Source: Agarophyton chilense
Lineage: Eukaryota; Rhodophyta; Florideophyceae; Gracilariales; Gracilariaceae
Direction: 5' to 3'
Assembly: GCA_030374765.1 (NCBI GenBank)
Contig: JARGXX010000105.1
Coordinates: 1,798,001-1,862,000 of the forward strand
DNA length: 64,000 bases
Part shown: piece after piece, positions 32,126 through 43,381 of the stretch
Layout of the letters: each line of letters starts with the position of its first letter
Position numbering within the stretch: the first letter of the stretch is position 1
The notes under the pieces: model-generated
What the model was told of the DNA's origin: nothing
Database searches by the model: none
What the model saw: the letters and a program-made list of their open reading frames with translations, nothing else
Program-made: the position numbers and the translations under genes

Positions 32126-34909
32126 ATGCATCGCATCTACTGGGTTTTGTTCACTATTCTTTGTGCGTCTGTGGTCTCAGTTCCTTCATCTCAACGTTTC
32201 AATTCGAGACCGCGACGTATAGGCAGAGATTTATCGAGGCTCCGAACTTTAAGGAGGCAGTTGGCTTTTGGGGCATCTCGTAATAAGCACGCTTCGTCCC
32301 ATGTTGATTCAGAGAAAAACTTTCCTGAAGACCGGTTTGCCGAGATCTACAAAGATGGGTCTGAAATGTTTCTGAACCCGCGTCATCTGCAAGGTAAAAT
32401 TGAAACCTTAACTGATACCGATGAACACTTTGTTGACTACGGCAACGATGAAACTTATGATCATGATCAGGATCAGGACTCTGAAAACCACAAAGAAGAT
32501 GATATCTACTATGAGGACAGCTTTGATTCGGATCCAGCCAGCATTCATATTGTAGGCCAATCGACTGAGGCAGGGCATTTCCTTGGCGATGTGAATGAGT
32601 ATAATGAATACGACGAGCACAGTGATGACGAAGAGAATTTCGATTCGGATACCAACAGTATTCATGACGGTGTCCATTCAATCGAATCTGAACAATTCTT
32701 TGACGAGGACGAAGATGAAAGCATTGGTACGGATCCAGACAGCGTTCATCTTTCTGGTCAGTCAGTCGAGGCGGACCATGCATTTGATGGGAGCGAAGAA
32801 ATTGAGCATCATGACGAAGAAAGCAGCCACCATTTGGATCCAGAAACTCATGTCACCAGACTGTACACTGGGCCTGAAGAAGTCTACGATAGTGATGGCG
32901 ATGAGTACAGTGAAGAGAGGGGCACTCTTGAAATGGATCCGAATAGTATACATATTACTGGCCAATCGGTTATCTCCGAGGAAGCTTTTAATGACAACAG
33001 TGAGTACGTTGAAGACGAGGAAGAAGATGAGAGCACCGACATGAATCCAAGCAGTATTCATACAATCAAGTCCTCTCTTTCTGAACAGTTCTACGACGAA
33101 GATAATGATTATGACCAGTACGATGAAGATCAGGAGAATTCTGACCAGAGCAATATCTATATTACTCGCCAATCAGCTGATTCTGAACATGAACTTGAAG
33201 AGAACGATCTTAACGATGGGTATGATCTTGACAATGCGTATGATACCAACTATGAAGGAACTGATTCAGATCTCGACAGTATTCACATTCTTGGTCAGTC
33301 AACTGAATCTGAGCAAGCAAACGAAACCGATTTTAGATCGCATGGGGAAGAGGAAAACATTGACGAAGACGAGGCTGACCATGAATTGGTTGATGAAGAA
33401 GATATGGAATACGAGCAGCTGGGTGATTTAGGGGATATCACGCTTCGCGGCCAAGCACTACTGCTCGATGATTTTGAATCTGACCGTACTGAACTAGAGC
33501 CGGTTGCCGATGAAGCACAACAGGGTTGGGCTGAAGATGAACTCTATGAACCTCTTGATGATTCCGAGGTTGCCCACTACGAAGATACTGGCGTTGAAGA
33601 AGGGCCAGTTGAGGAAGATCTAGCAGTGGATGGTATGTCTTATGACGACGAACCTCCCTCCCAAAGAAACTATATTCAAGGAGATGAAGCAGACTACGGT
33701 GATGACTTAAATGAATTCCATGGCGAGGATGACGAGCGCTCAGAAAATATTGATCATGACTATGAACTTTCTGAGGAAGAAAGTCAAAGGAATGCCGCCG
33801 CTATAGAGTATAATTACGATGAAGATGTTGAGGCTTTTGAAAATGAGCTGAGCTCTTTAGAACACCAGGACCAAGTCAATGGGCAGAGCGCTTTAGGAGA
33901 TGACTATGCATCATCGTATTCGCTCTCTATGCATCAAAGTTTGGACTCTGAGTATACAGAAGAGAACGATTTTGACGATGAACATGAAAATGATGACGAG
34001 AATGAACTTGATGGTCATGTCGGTGTGTCAAGAACCACGATGTCTATCGATTCCGAAGACGATGGCTATCATCCCGATGAGGATGAGGACAATGATGTAT
34101 ATCTTATTGATGATGACGACATAGTGGGAGAGGATCATCAGTACTTCGGAAGTTTCAACTCGCAAACATCAGAACATTCAGACGACAGTCAAAGGATGGA
34201 GCGATTCGCGGATGGTGCACAGGATGAAGATCTGAGTTCTGAATGGGATCACGTGTCCGGTGATACACTATACGATGAAAGCAGAAGTACTATCGATGAC
34301 GAGAAGAACAACATGCACGTGGATGGATTCGCTGTCGTTCATGAAGCAAAACCTAATGTTAAATATGAAGTCCTAGAATCAAGTGATTTCACCTCTGACA
34401 CTGACGAAATCGTTTCCCGCGTTTTTAATTCTGATGATGAGGAGCATGACGTAGCCCAAGAAGAAATCTACGATGTTGGAACTGTTTCTCAAGACCAAGA
34501 TGATTACATTGACGAAGACGACCAATCTTCGAGATTTGAGTCGGACGATTTTGAAGAGGATGTGACGGATAGAGCAAATATGCTCGAGGATCTAGAGGAG
34601 GATCTAGAGGAGGATCTAGAGGGCGATCTAGAGGGCGATCTAGAGGGCGATCTAGAGGGCGATAACAATGGCGAGTGGGATGAATACTTGCTGGATCTCG
34701 CTTTGAACCGTGAAGAATACGACATGAATGAATTGGATACCATCCAATCCTCACAGCACGAGGTTCTCGACGCGCCGAATAGTCGTTGGAGCGATGCAAA
34801 GAGAGCATCATATGAGAGAAGTGGTCGCTATGAGCTGGAAGAAGGGTTCGATATCGCCTCCCATTCTCACGATATGCTTCATGGCGCTATGAAATCCATC
34901 GTAGTATGA
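32126..34909 (+). CDS. large, very acidic secreted repeat protein
   Basis: 927 residues, no recognised family. The N-terminus is a clear signal peptide (hydrophobic residues 4-19, ending near SVPSS). A basic stretch follows (residues 24-52, including RPRRIGR), which could be a removable propeptide. The rest is dominated by Asp and Glu: 36 of residues 101-200 are acidic and only one is Lys or Arg. A degenerate repeat of about 30-45 residues recurs at about 134, 173, 202, 270, 306, 339, 382 and 435. Its core reads D-x-x-S-I-H-I-x-G-Q-S-x-E-x-E. Near the end a 12-bp tandem array encodes LEGD/LEED units. No membrane anchor and almost no Cys. Such a polyanionic extracellular protein could bind calcium or basic proteins, or act in the cell-wall matrix or mineral control (inference). 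No intron. Confidence 0.9.
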   Translation: MHRIYWVLFTILCASVVSVPSSQRFNSRPRRIGRDLSRLRTLRRQLAFGASRNKHASSHVDSEKNFPEDRFAEIYKDGSEMFLNPRHLQGKIETLTDTDEHFVDYGNDETYDHDQDQDSENHKEDDIYYEDSFDSDPASIHIVGQSTEAGHFLGDVNEYNEYDEHSDDEENFDSDTNSIHDGVHSIESEQFFDEDEDESIGTDPDSVHLSGQSVEADHAFDGSEEIEHHDEESSHHLDPETHVTRLYTGPEEVYDSDGDEYSEERGTLEMDPNSIHITGQSVISEEAFNDNSEYVEDEEEDESTDMNPSSIHTIKSSLSEQFYDEDNDYDQYDEDQENSDQSNIYITRQSADSEHELEENDLNDGYDLDNAYDTNYEGTDSDLDSIHILGQSTESEQANETDFRSHGEEENIDEDEADHELVDEEDMEYEQLGDLGDITLRGQALLLDDFESDRTELEPVADEAQQGWAEDELYEPLDDSEVAHYEDTGVEEGPVEEDLAVDGMSYDDEPPSQRNYIQGDEADYGDDLNEFHGEDDERSENIDHDYELSEEESQRNAAAIEYNYDEDVEAFENELSSLEHQDQVNGQSALGDDYASSYSLSMHQSLDSEYTEENDFDDEHENDDENELDGHVGVSRTTMSIDSEDDGYHPDEDEDNDVYLIDDDDIVGEDHQYFGSFNSQTSEHSDDSQRMERFADGAQDEDLSSEWDHVSGDTLYDESRSTIDDEKNNMHVDGFAVVHEAKPNVKYEVLESSDFTSDTDEIVSRVFNSDDEEHDVAQEEIYDVGTVSQDQDDYIDEDDQSSRFESDDFEEDVTDRANMLEDLEEDLEEDLEGDLEGDLEGDLEGDNNGEWDEYLLDLALNREEYDMNELDTIQSSQHEVLDAPNSRWSDAKRASYERSGRYELEEGFDIASHSHDMLHGAMKSIVV
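34585..34663 (+). repeat. 12-bp tandem repeat within the acidic-protein gene
   Basis: Six to seven units of gatctagagg(a/g)g(g/c), encoding Asp-Leu-Glu-Glu or Asp-Leu-Glu-Gly. The near-identical DNA of the units shows recent slippage or unequal exchange, in contrast to the older and diverged 35-residue repeats upstream. Confidence 0.93.
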
Positions 34910-35694
34910 ACCGCGAACCTGACAATTGGTGTCATTAACTTCAGTTTTGTCCTACCTTAATATAATATTATGACTAATTGCGCAGGCTGTCACAGTTAAC
35001 TACCTTACCATTAAACTCCGCCTGCGTCAGATTCTTTGTAACCCATCTTCGTCCATTCTTGGCATTTTACACTAATCAAGATCTGTCCCCCCTAATTTCG
35101 AAGCGTTAAGGGATTTGTCAGAGATAATTCTGTCTTCTGAAGAAAGCCAAAAACTTCAGCAGCCATTGCCTTATCATTTCTCTCTACGAGTTGTTTCTCT
35201 TCGCTTCGGAGCAAGTAGCACAACCCGCGTTCTGTATTTGTCATTTCTCATCGGAACACATCGAGATCCACGTATTTTTTCGCCGCGGTATCGCATTCGC
35301 ACTGGATCGTTTTGCAGCTTATGTACGAGCCCACCAAGTACAAACAAGAGAGCAAGTGTAACTTTGCCATCCTCATTTCTCTCTTTCTCCAATCTCTGTC
35401 CGACTGATGTGAAAGACATTCTTGTTCTTTCTCCTTTTTATGGCTGAGCTCCAACACCAGCAAGTTCAATAGGAATCTATTGATGCCCGGCTTGTAAGCC
35501 ATTTGGAGCCCGGATTTTGCCAGCTGCCCTACACATGTCAAAGACAGACTCAGTTTTAGCTGCGCCGGGAGAGTTGAAGCTCTGGTCTACTTAGCTTCTC
35601 AAAACATTCTAGTATCTAAATCAACAGAAAGGATCATTCTTCAAAGAAATTGCACAACACGTGAGGGGTAAAACATCATGTGAATGCAATTGAT
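34910..35694. other. intergenic between convergent genes
   Basis: About 785 bp holding the 3' ends of the acidic-protein gene and of the convergent GyrA gene. Open frames at 35115-35447 overlap on both strands and show no family resemblance. Nothing else is seen. Confidence 0.5.
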
Positions 35695-38631
35695 TTAATT
35701 TGCAATTTCGACCTCAGCTTCATCGATATCTTCTTCGTCAACAATAGCATCAATAGATTCCGCTTCATCTGCATTTGTTACGCCGAACACAACGACTCCA
35801 GCGACCGTGTCTTTCTTTCCCAGTCTTTGGATTCTAACACCAAATGTCCTTCTCCCTTGGACAGGAACTTTAGCTACCCGGGTCCGTACCATATTCCCTT
35901 CGCTTGTGATGAGCATGACGGCATCATCAATGCGACAAAATTGTATTGTAATCAACTCGTCTTCGAGTGACCTTCCTTTCCCTTTCTCCCGAAGTCTGGT
36001 ACCTATCACTCCCATGCCCCCGCGTCTTCGTTTCACTAGCTCTGATGCGCGAATCCTCTTTCCGAAACCTTGCCGTGTAACAGTAAGTAGATATCTTGTA
36101 TCATGCCCCGTAACTTCCGACTCGTCAATCTCGGTTTCGCCTAATGATTCATCATCTCCATTTTCGGTGCCTTCATCTTCAAATTTGATGTCTCCATCTT
36201 CGTTTTCAATATTTCCATCTTCATCGTCATTGTCATCTTCTTCAGCGTACTCATCGCATTCACTCCAAGGAATGACATCCATACCTGCGATTTCATCTTT
36301 CTTTCCAAGCCTTATACTGCGAACGCCGCGACTTTGCCGCCCGCTCGTTCGAAGATTGCTCTCATCTGTGGCAAATCTTATCATCCTCCCATTTTTTGAG
36401 GCGACAACCACGCTGTCTTTCCCGCGACAACGGTTAACCCATAATAATTCGTCTCCTTCCCCCAGCGACATGACACGCTTTCCTCTCGCATTTACTGACA
36501 AGAACTGTGCGATATCTGTCTTCTTAATGTAACCTTTTCTTGAAAGAAGCACAAGAAACTCATTCTCCTCATTTACGGGAAGCACAGCAGCCATTTTCTC
36601 ACCGGAAGGCACTCCAGGCAACAGCTGGAAAATAGGCACGCCTCGGGATGACAGGGAAGTAGCTGGCACCTGGTGCGCCTCTAGACTGTACACAATGCCG
36701 CTGTTAGATATTACAATAAGATAATCATGCGCCATGCATGAGAACAGATGTAGTATCTCGTCATCTTTGCGCAACCTACCTATACCACGCTTTCCTCTGG
36801 TGCCTCTGTTCTGACTTTCAAAGGCAGAAGCCGGCATCCTCTTGATGTAACCCTGCTCAGTAACAGTGATAACACTCCGATCGTTTGTCGTAAGCGACCT
36901 CTCATTGATATCAGCAGCATCTAGACTGCTGCCCTGCAAAATAACAGACCTTCGTTTCCCGCCGAACTTATCTGCACTCTTTTTTAGGTCTTCTAAAATG
37001 ACAGAATCCACGCGAGTTGGGCTGTTAAGTACATCGCGCATTTCGGAGATAGCGGCGGTCAACGATTTCTCTTCGTCCTGAAGGCTTTGATATTCTAATG
37101 AGGTCAGACGACGAAGTTGCATTTCCAGCACAGAACCCGCCTGTTTTTCACTTAAGTTATACTGTTCGATCAATCGAAAGCGGGCCATGGTTGAGTCCTT
37201 TGATGACCTTATCGCGCTTATGACTTGTTCAATATTTTTCTGTACAACAAGGAATCCTTCAACAAGGTGAAGTCGTTCCTCTGCCTTTTTCAGATCGAAA
37301 GCAATCTTTCGTCGAACAGTATCTCGCCGAAAATCTAAGAATTTTGTGAGACAGTCTCGAAGACTGAGTTGGATAGGGAAACGACCGTTGTCCATGGCCA
37401 TGAGATTTCCAGCAAATGAGCTTTGCAACTGAGTCTTCTTGTACAAATTATTGAGGACAACAGGTGCCATAGCATCTCGTTTTAGCTCGACAACAATTCT
37501 GGTCCCATTTCGATCAGATTCATCTCTCAAATCAGCAATGCCATCAACTTTCTTCTCATTCACTAAATCAGCAATCTTTGCAACTAATCTAGCTTTGTTC
37601 ACTTGGTACGGTAGCTCGGTGATGACAATGGCATCCCTTTGCTTTCGCTTGTTCTGCGTGCCTAAAACCTCTGTATGAGCACATGCCCGAACAATTACGC
37701 GTCCACGACCAGTGCGATACATATCTTGTGCGCCTTCCGTGCCTAAAATCTGCCCGCCAGTAGGGAAGTCAGGCGCCGGGACGAGCGCAAATAACTCTGC
37801 GTCCGAGATATGTGGGTTTTGTATCAAGGCTGTGAGGGCGGATACGACTTCGCCAAGATTGTGAGGTGGAATGTTGGTGGCCATGCCCACCGCAATGCCA
37901 GAACCTCCGTTGACTAACAAGTTGGGAACTTTGACTGGAAGCACAAGTGGTTCATTCTCCGAACTGTCAAAATTGGGCTTGAATGAAACTGTATCGCGAT
38001 CGATATCAGACAGAAAGGCTTCAGTGGCAATTCGAGAGAGCTTGCATTCAGTATATCGCATGGCGGCTGGTGGATCGCCATCTGTTGAGCCAAAGTTACC
38101 ATGACCATCTATGAGCGGAATGGACATCGAAAAGGATTGAGCCATTCGAACGAGAGCATCATAGACAGCAGTATCTCCATGAGGATGATATTTTCCAAGG
38201 ACCTCGCCAACGACGCGAGCACACTTACGAAACTGGCCATTGGGAGCCAAACCGAGGGCGTGCATAGCATACAGTATACGACGATGTACTGGCTTCAAGC
38301 CGTCTCGCACATCTGGCATGGCGCGGCCCAGAATGACGGACATGGCATAGCCCATGTAAGAGCGCTCCATTTCAACTCGTAAATCGGTGCTGGTGACATT
38401 GAACGGCGCGGTTAGGTTCTCCGTCACTGCCTTTTCGGCGCTCATACTCAGGGGCGCCATGCGTCGGCGCACGGAGTAGGCGCGGGAGAACGGGTGAGAG
38501 GTAGTCCATCGGCCGATGAAGTGGGAGCGTAGCGATGGTTGAATTGTATTTGGGGCGCAAGCGGAGATGAACACCGCTGCGGCGGGGCGCCACATTTTGG
38601 GGGCTGAGCGCGCGGATTCGGGTGGCATCAT
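35695..38631 (-). CDS. gyrA: DNA gyrase subunit A, organelle-targeted
   Basis: 978 residues. With GyrB it forms the type IIA topoisomerase that supercoils organelle DNA. The first 75-80 residues are rich in Ser, Arg and Ala and precede the conserved [16 protein letters not shown] start, so they form a transit peptide for plastid and/or mitochondrion. A second ATG (38595, MWRPAAA) is an alternative start. The breakage-reunion domain has [10 protein letters not shown], with Thr154 at the quinolone Ser position and the acidic partner kept, and the catalytic Tyr193 in AAMRYTE. The C-terminal beta-pinwheel follows. At about residue 606 the GyrA box, canonically QRRGGKG, reads QNRGTRG. A highly acidic insertion (about residues 790-845) and an acidic tail are unusual. 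A bacterial contaminant is excluded by the leader and the gene context. No intron. Confidence 0.95.
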   Translation of the reverse strand: MMPPESARSAPKMWRPAAAVFISACAPNTIQPSLRSHFIGRWTTSHPFSRAYSVRRRMAPLSMSAEKAVTENLTAPFNVTSTDLRVEMERSYMGYAMSVILGRAMPDVRDGLKPVHRRILYAMHALGLAPNGQFRKCARVVGEVLGKYHPHGDTAVYDALVRMAQSFSMSIPLIDGHGNFGSTDGDPPAAMRYTECKLSRIATEAFLSDIDRDTVSFKPNFDSSENEPLVLPVKVPNLLVNGGSGIAVGMATNIPPHNLGEVVSALTALIQNPHISDAELFALVPAPDFPTGGQILGTEGAQDMYRTGRGRVIVRACAHTEVLGTQNKRKQRDAIVITELPYQVNKARLVAKIADLVNEKKVDGIADLRDESDRNGTRIVVELKRDAMAPVVLNNLYKKTQLQSSFAGNLMAMDNGRFPIQLSLRDCLTKFLDFRRDTVRRKIAFDLKKAEERLHLVEGFLVVQKNIEQVISAIRSSKDSTMARFRLIEQYNLSEKQAGSVLEMQLRRLTSLEYQSLQDEEKSLTAAISEMRDVLNSPTRVDSVILEDLKKSADKFGGKRRSVILQGSSLDAADINERSLTTNDRSVITVTEQGYIKRMPASAFESQNRGTRGKRGIGRLRKDDEILHLFSCMAHDYLIVISNSGIVYSLEAHQVPATSLSSRGVPIFQLLPGVPSGEKMAAVLPVNEENEFLVLLSRKGYIKKTDIAQFLSVNARGKRVMSLGEGDELLWVNRCRGKDSVVVASKNGRMIRFATDESNLRTSGRQSRGVRSIRLGKKDEIAGMDVIPWSECDEYAEEDDNDDEDGNIENEDGDIKFEDEGTENGDDESLGETEIDESEVTGHDTRYLLTVTRQGFGKRIRASELVKRRRGGMGVIGTRLREKGKGRSLEDELITIQFCRIDDAVMLITSEGNMVRTRVAKVPVQGRRTFGVRIQRLGKKDTVAGVVVFGVTNADEAESIDAIVDEEDIDEAEVEIAN

Positions 38632-38856
38632 TCACCGCGCAGCTCTTTGCAGCCTTGTCGTCCCGCGTGGCGAGCTGTGCCAAACGAGTTGTTGTTGCAG
38701 GAGAGAGATCGTCGCAGTTGCGCCGCCGCACGGAAGCGATCTGAAATGATCAATTGCTGCCATCAAGCCACGATTTTTCGCTCTACACTGATTTTTGCTT
38801 GTTCAGCAGCAACTATTCACACACGCGTCGCGTGGCTAAACCTTCGTAGCTACCTA
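38632..38856. other. GyrA upstream region
   Basis: 225 bp between the GyrA start and a Tc1-like insertion. It must hold the GyrA promoter unless the transposon contributes. No TATA-like box is obvious on the minus strand. Confidence 0.4.
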
Positions 38857-40152
38857 AAGTCTGTTTCAAAATCATATCCCTCGCGCAAATTTTCCAAAAA
38901 TCGACGTTTTGGCTACAGTAAAACTAACAAAATCAGTGTGAAAAAATTTTCAAGTAAAAAAACTGTTTCAAAATCATAACCTTTATTGCATCCTTTTTAT
39001 TCTAACGCGAGTTCAGTAGTTTATTTTTGCTCCTCTAGCCTGTATAACACTTATACAACGCTTTGGCATTGATTCTATAAAAGGATTGATAGCATTACAG
39101 TCAATCTTTTCCCAGCAATCTTTGATACAATTTTTCAGATCAAAAACTGTATCAAATTGCCTTTCTTGCCCATAAACCATTCGGGCCAACATTCCCCAAA
39201 TGTTTTCGATAGGGTTGAGGTCAAGAGAGCGCGCAGGCCGTTTCATAACCGACATATTTAGACTATTGAACCACTGTTTCATAGAATTAGACTTATGCAC
39301 AGGTGAATTATCTTGCTGAAAAATGAATTCTTCTCCGTGCAGACAGTATGTAAAAGGTATAAGATAGTTTTCTAGAACCTCAGCATACTTCTCAGAGTTC
39401 ATTGTAGTTTCAACAAAATCCATATCAGTTGTTCTTTTCGTAGAGATTCCAGCCCAAACCATTACTGATGCGCCTCCTGAATGCCTAATCACAAATTCCT
39501 TCTTTTCTTTTCGTAGATCATGCCAATAAAATTTATAGCAATCTGGACCATCAAGGTTAAACTTTTTTTCGTCAGAAAAGATAACATTATTCCATTCCGT
39601 TTTCCAATAAGCCTTTTGAGCACACCATTCAACTCGATTCTTCTTGTGATTATCTTTTAAAAAAAATTCCTCATTTTTGCGTACTTGAACAAATTTTGAC
39701 GGTTGACTTAACGCCATATTGTAGATCTTGAAAGAGGCAAATTTAGATTTTCGACAATTTTCCCGCAAGATGAAGTGTTGCGGCATAGGTCCCGCTTAAT
39801 TCCACGCTTATCGGCCGGGGATAGTGCCGTAGGACGGCCGGTTGAACGCTTTGTTCCGTATGTAGCGGGGTTTTTGATGACGTTGCTGATTGTTTTTGGG
39901 CTGCGCTTGAGTTTTTGGGCTATATCTGCTGGAATCATACACTGACCTACTAATTCCATGATTTCCAGCTGTTCAGAGCGTGTCAGAGGTGCGCCACGAG
40001 CCATAATTGAGCGAATGATTGTATAAAGGATATACTTTTGAAACAGTGTTATTGACTTAGTGGTTTTTATTTGTTGTGAAATGTGCTCTACTGTACGTGA
40101 AATGCCTTTTTGGCGCAGTTTTTGTAAAGGGATATGTTTTTGAAACGCACTG
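38857..40152 (-). mobile_element. Tc1-like DNA transposon with IR/DR ends, copy 3 (best preserved)
   Basis: 1,296 bp flanked by TA (38855-38856 and 40153-40154). The left outer site tgtttcaaaatcatatccct starts near 38862 and the inner site ctgtttcaaaatcataacct near 38967. The right end has the same sites inverted near 40028-40055 and 40125-40150. The inserted copy sits only 225 bp upstream of the GyrA start. Its ends are intact enough that it could in principle still be bound by a related transposase. Confidence 0.9.
39013..40004 (-). pseudogene. Tc1-like DD34E transposase (copy 3, one stop and one frameshift)
   Basis: Read from ATG 40004 (MARGAPLTRSEQ). The HTH region CMIPADIAQKLKRSPKTI and the linker STGRPTALSP are followed by a TAA at 39708 and a frameshift near 39660, inside a run of eight or nine A. 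Downstream the frame is open from the first catalytic Asp (FSDEKKFNLDGPD) through FIFQQDNSP to NPIENIWG, ending at 39013. Exactly 34 residues separate the second Asp from the Glu, so this is DD34E, the Tc1 subgroup. All catalytic residues are intact. Only two lesions separate this copy from an open transposase gene. Confidence 0.92.
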
Positions 40153-40154
40153 TA

Positions 40155-40960
40155 TCTCTTTACATTCGAACGCAATTGGTCTTCTTCTCTCTGAGAAACT
40201 GCCAGAAAAGCTTTGGTCTTCCCGCTAACTCGAAGCGCCTGCATTTTTATACATTTCATTTTCGGCATAGTGCCACCTCGAGCAAAACTTTGCACATCCG
40301 AACGACGACCACAGTAACTGATGGGCACAACTAGAGGGACACGTCTAATGCAAAATGTTGTTTCTTATTAAACACCAACAAACTTTCGAATGTTACAAGT
40401 AACGTCACCCCATGTATGAGTGCACAGCGATAGATACCGACATTTTCATGAGCAAAGGGGCGACCTGGAATTTCTTTTGTTATACAAACCGATTTCACAA
40501 AAGATTGAGAGATAACGTATGTGCGCCATGCACATGAGAGCCTGAATTGGCCCGCCGTGTTTATCGTACATCATATTAAGCCGTCGCTGTCCAAGTCTTT
40601 TATTATATTTGAACCGTTTTATCAGCGATGAGCCCCAGCGTTTTGGGCAAACGCTCGAGGCTGTCCCGGGCGCATGCTGTTCGCCTTCCCGTGGTGTGCG
40701 TATCTCTGATTGATCACAAAACGATCGGAACGAAATGAACGAGCAACTGCACCTACAGTGAGCGAAATCCAATTAAAGCCACCCCCCTTTTTGTTGATGT
40801 ACTCCATTTCTCTCATGTTCTTCTCAACCTTCTCTCTAGTAACGCTTAAAAAGAACAAATGAAACACTTTAGACGCCACTAATAAAAATTTTCTACTTAT
40901 CTACACTGTCAATAGCACTATGTACAAAAAACACCCCAGAAATTTAATTAAAGTCCACTA
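40155..40960. other. intergenic, no gene recognised
   Basis: About 800 bp with short overlapping open frames on both strands but no motif. It ends next to the terminal CAGT of the following transposon. Confidence 0.5.
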
Positions 40961-42150
40961 CAGTATTTTTACCTTTGAACAAACGCGCGCGCATTTTGAA
41001 TAAAACAAAAGCACTAACAACATTCTCCTCAACACTTCCTACAACTTCAATGTCCAAGAACATAAAAATAGGCCGTGGAAAACCTTTAACGGGTAAAGAA
41101 AAAGGTATGATACGTGCAGCTTCATCTCATTGCTGTTCTCAAAGAGAGATTGCTCAAACCATTGAAAGCTCTCGCACTGTGGTCCAAAACGTCCTCAAAG
41201 ATCCCAAAAACTACAACAAACGTTATAAAGGCTCTAACAACAACAAAATGAGTTTGACGGCTGAAAGAGCTCTTCTTCGCTCGGAATCAAACACATATAG
41301 CTCCACGAGAAAACTCCGTAAAGATCTTTCTCTCTCGGTTTTTTGTCGGGCGCTTACAACAAGTATTACATAATGATCCAAATTTAATCTATAAGACGAT
41401 GAAGAAAGTACTAATGATGACGAAAATACATAAAAAGAAAAGGTTTATTTGGGGTCGAGAGAAGATGACTTTTTCCATGACGAAATGGAAGAAACCCATT
41501 TTTTTCCGATGAGAAAAAAGTTAACCTAGATGGACCAGATTCATTTGCTCATTATTGGCATGATAAAAGGAAGAAAGAGATTAATTTTTCTAAGCGACAA
41601 AATGGACGGGATTCTGCGATGCTTTGGGGTGCTTGTTTCTACTATGGTTTAAGTAATCTGGTTGTTTGCGTCGGTAAAATGGATTCCATGAAGTACTGAA
41701 AGGTGTTGCAGAAGGAATTGCTTCCACTTGCGACCGAAACAATCGGAGAAAGTATTAATTTTCAGCAAGACGGGGCTTCTATACACCGTTCAGTGTATAC
41801 TACAAAATGGTTGGCTGATCATAATGGTAATTTTTTACAGTGGCCAGCCAAGTCACCTGCCTTGAACATTATGGAAAACATTTGGGGGTTTTTAGCATGC
41901 CTCGTTTACGCCAATCAGCGCCAATTCCAAGATGTTGGAACCCTTTTGAAATGTGTGACTGAATGTCGGAATATTTTGAGCGAAGATTTTATTAAATCAC
42001 TTTACAGCTCTATACAGGAGCGCTGTATTCAAGTGGTAGAGAAAAAGGGTGAAATGACTAAGTATTGAATGAAATAAATGCGTTTCTTTGTTTTGGCTTT
42101 TATTTATATTTCGCTATCTTGTTCAGGATTTTGTAAAGTTCAGAAAACTG
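40961..42150 (+). mobile_element. second Tc1/mariner-type transposon family
   Basis: The transposase at 40975-42068 differs strongly from the IR/DR family. Candidate ends are CAGTATTTTTACCTTTGAAC at 40961, preceded by TA, and on the minus strand CAGTTTTCTGAACTTTAC from 42150. They match only in part and the right flank is CA rather than TA, so the ends are tentative. No internal second binding site is visible, unlike the IR/DR family. Confidence 0.6.
40975..42068 (+). pseudogene. DD34E transposase of the second Tc1-like family (frameshifted)
   Basis: Starts near 41050 (MSKNIKIGRGKPLTG), with an HTH containing CSQREIAQTIESSRTVVQNV. A frame change near 41345 breaks the middle. The catalytic Asp lies in DEKKVNLDGPD (near 41510), the second in NFQQDGASIH (near 41765) and the Glu in NIMENIWG (near 41875), with 34 residues between the last two. 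A stop at about 41697 and two frameshifts inactivate it. The final 121 codons are open. Identity with the other family is low outside the catalytic blocks. Confidence 0.88.
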
Positions 42151-42344
42151 TGGGCTAGGTCTGGTTCTGCAAAGCTCTGAAACTTGTTTTTTAATGGTTT
42201 TCTAAGTACTGACTACGGTAAAAGTCCCAGTTGCCGACTGTGGATGGCAGTAAGGAGGAATAGGGTGGTGGCTTTATCCAGATTTCGCGCACTATACTCC
42301 CGAGGCCGGGATTGATAGTGGCGCAGCCAGTTTCGAAAAATGTG

Positions 42345-42600
42345 TCGAAAACGCGTGTTCTCCAGATCAACAGCCACGGCCTCCATAGCGCCGAAAAGCG
42401 AACGGAGCTCGCCAAGTTAACCAATAATACTCAATCAAATTTGATCTGCGTTCAGAAAACATTCTTGAAGGTATTTGACCATACTCCAAGAGTTCAAGGA
42501 TATAATCTGCTCGGGAGATGCGAGAGAGAAAATGAAATGACGCCAGCTAACGGTAGAGGTCAAGAAGTAGTACTGTATACTCCACTGTGCATTGGGCACG
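42345..42600 (+). pseudogene. LINE-type endonuclease N-terminal fragment
   Basis: The frame reads RVLQINSHGLHSAEKRTEL, then LICVQKTFLK and GYNLLGR, then GRGQEVVLYT. This is the beginning of the exonuclease-endonuclease-phosphatase fold of non-LTR retrotransposon endonucleases (LQ-N-x-GL, then I-x-QET with Glu, then a glycine-rich GG-x-x-x-Y block). The catalytic Glu of QET has become Lys. The fragment ends after about 90 codons, and no reverse transcriptase follows, so it is a scrap. Confidence 0.6.
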
Positions 42601-43105
42601 TCGTCGAACAAATCTGAGAAGTCGATACCACGCACTACATCCACGGCAACGCTGCCATTTGGCGTCTGATTTTCTTTGTCAAGTTCTGGAGCCTTGGCAA
42701 AGGATTGCATTTTTCCATTCCCGCTATTCGTCATACTTTTTGCAGCCTCTTTAGCAACTTTTTACATCAGTTTGTTCTTCATTTGGGCCACAGTTAGCAG
42801 CTCGGCACCATTTCTGGCGCCAATGACAGTTCGTTTCTTCAATGATGGTCCAAAAATTGTTCTGATTCGGCAAACGGAGTCCAACAATTTGTTCATCACA
42901 AACCGTGAGTTCATCAAAACAACAATCTCACTAAGGGCAAGCGAAGCGCGATACCTCCCATCACTAACCCCATTAATTCTAAGAGGAAGCAGAGTGTTAG
43001 CACGTCCACGTGACTGGTTTCAATCTTTCGAAACGTCAAACAGTCCGTTCTCGTGAGAAAAGCCGCTTGGATGTGAAGCTGAGGAGGAAGTCATTTCATT
43101 GGATA
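42590..43105 (-). pseudogene. unrecognised coding-like frame with two stops
   Basis: On the minus strand one frame from ATG near 43102 (MTSSSASHPSG) runs about 170 codons with only two stops (TGA near 43025, TAA near 42765). Parts look protein-like, for example LALSEIVVLMNSRFVMNKL and SVAVDVVRGIDFSDLFDD. No family is recognised. It abuts the LINE fragment in opposite orientation. It could be a decayed host gene or part of another element. Confidence 0.3.
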
Positions 43106-43381
43106 ACTGAAACGGCCTCAGAAACGATAAATTCAAAAACCACAAACATGATTCTCGAAAGGATTTGGATGCAAGCTCTGGGATTATGGCAAGACGCTCG
43201 GTGTAGCTACACCCGATATACGGCCATGCCTGTTTACACCAGGTGTCGTTCCGTCACGGATTACTCCCTCGATAGGTTAGATATATTTTATTGCATCCAT
43301 TTCTGTATTTCTGTATAGGGCTGTAATGCTGTCCTCCTGCACCGTCGTCCCTTTAAAGGTCGACGGATTCCCCATCCCTAT

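Noticed and set aside
32199-32783. Long minus-strand open frame (194 codons) inside the acidic-protein gene
   Set aside because: It is the shadow of the Asp/Glu-rich plus frame: GAT/GAA repeats read as His/Leu/Ile/Phe on the other strand. It has no family resemblance and the plus frame has a signal peptide and repeats.
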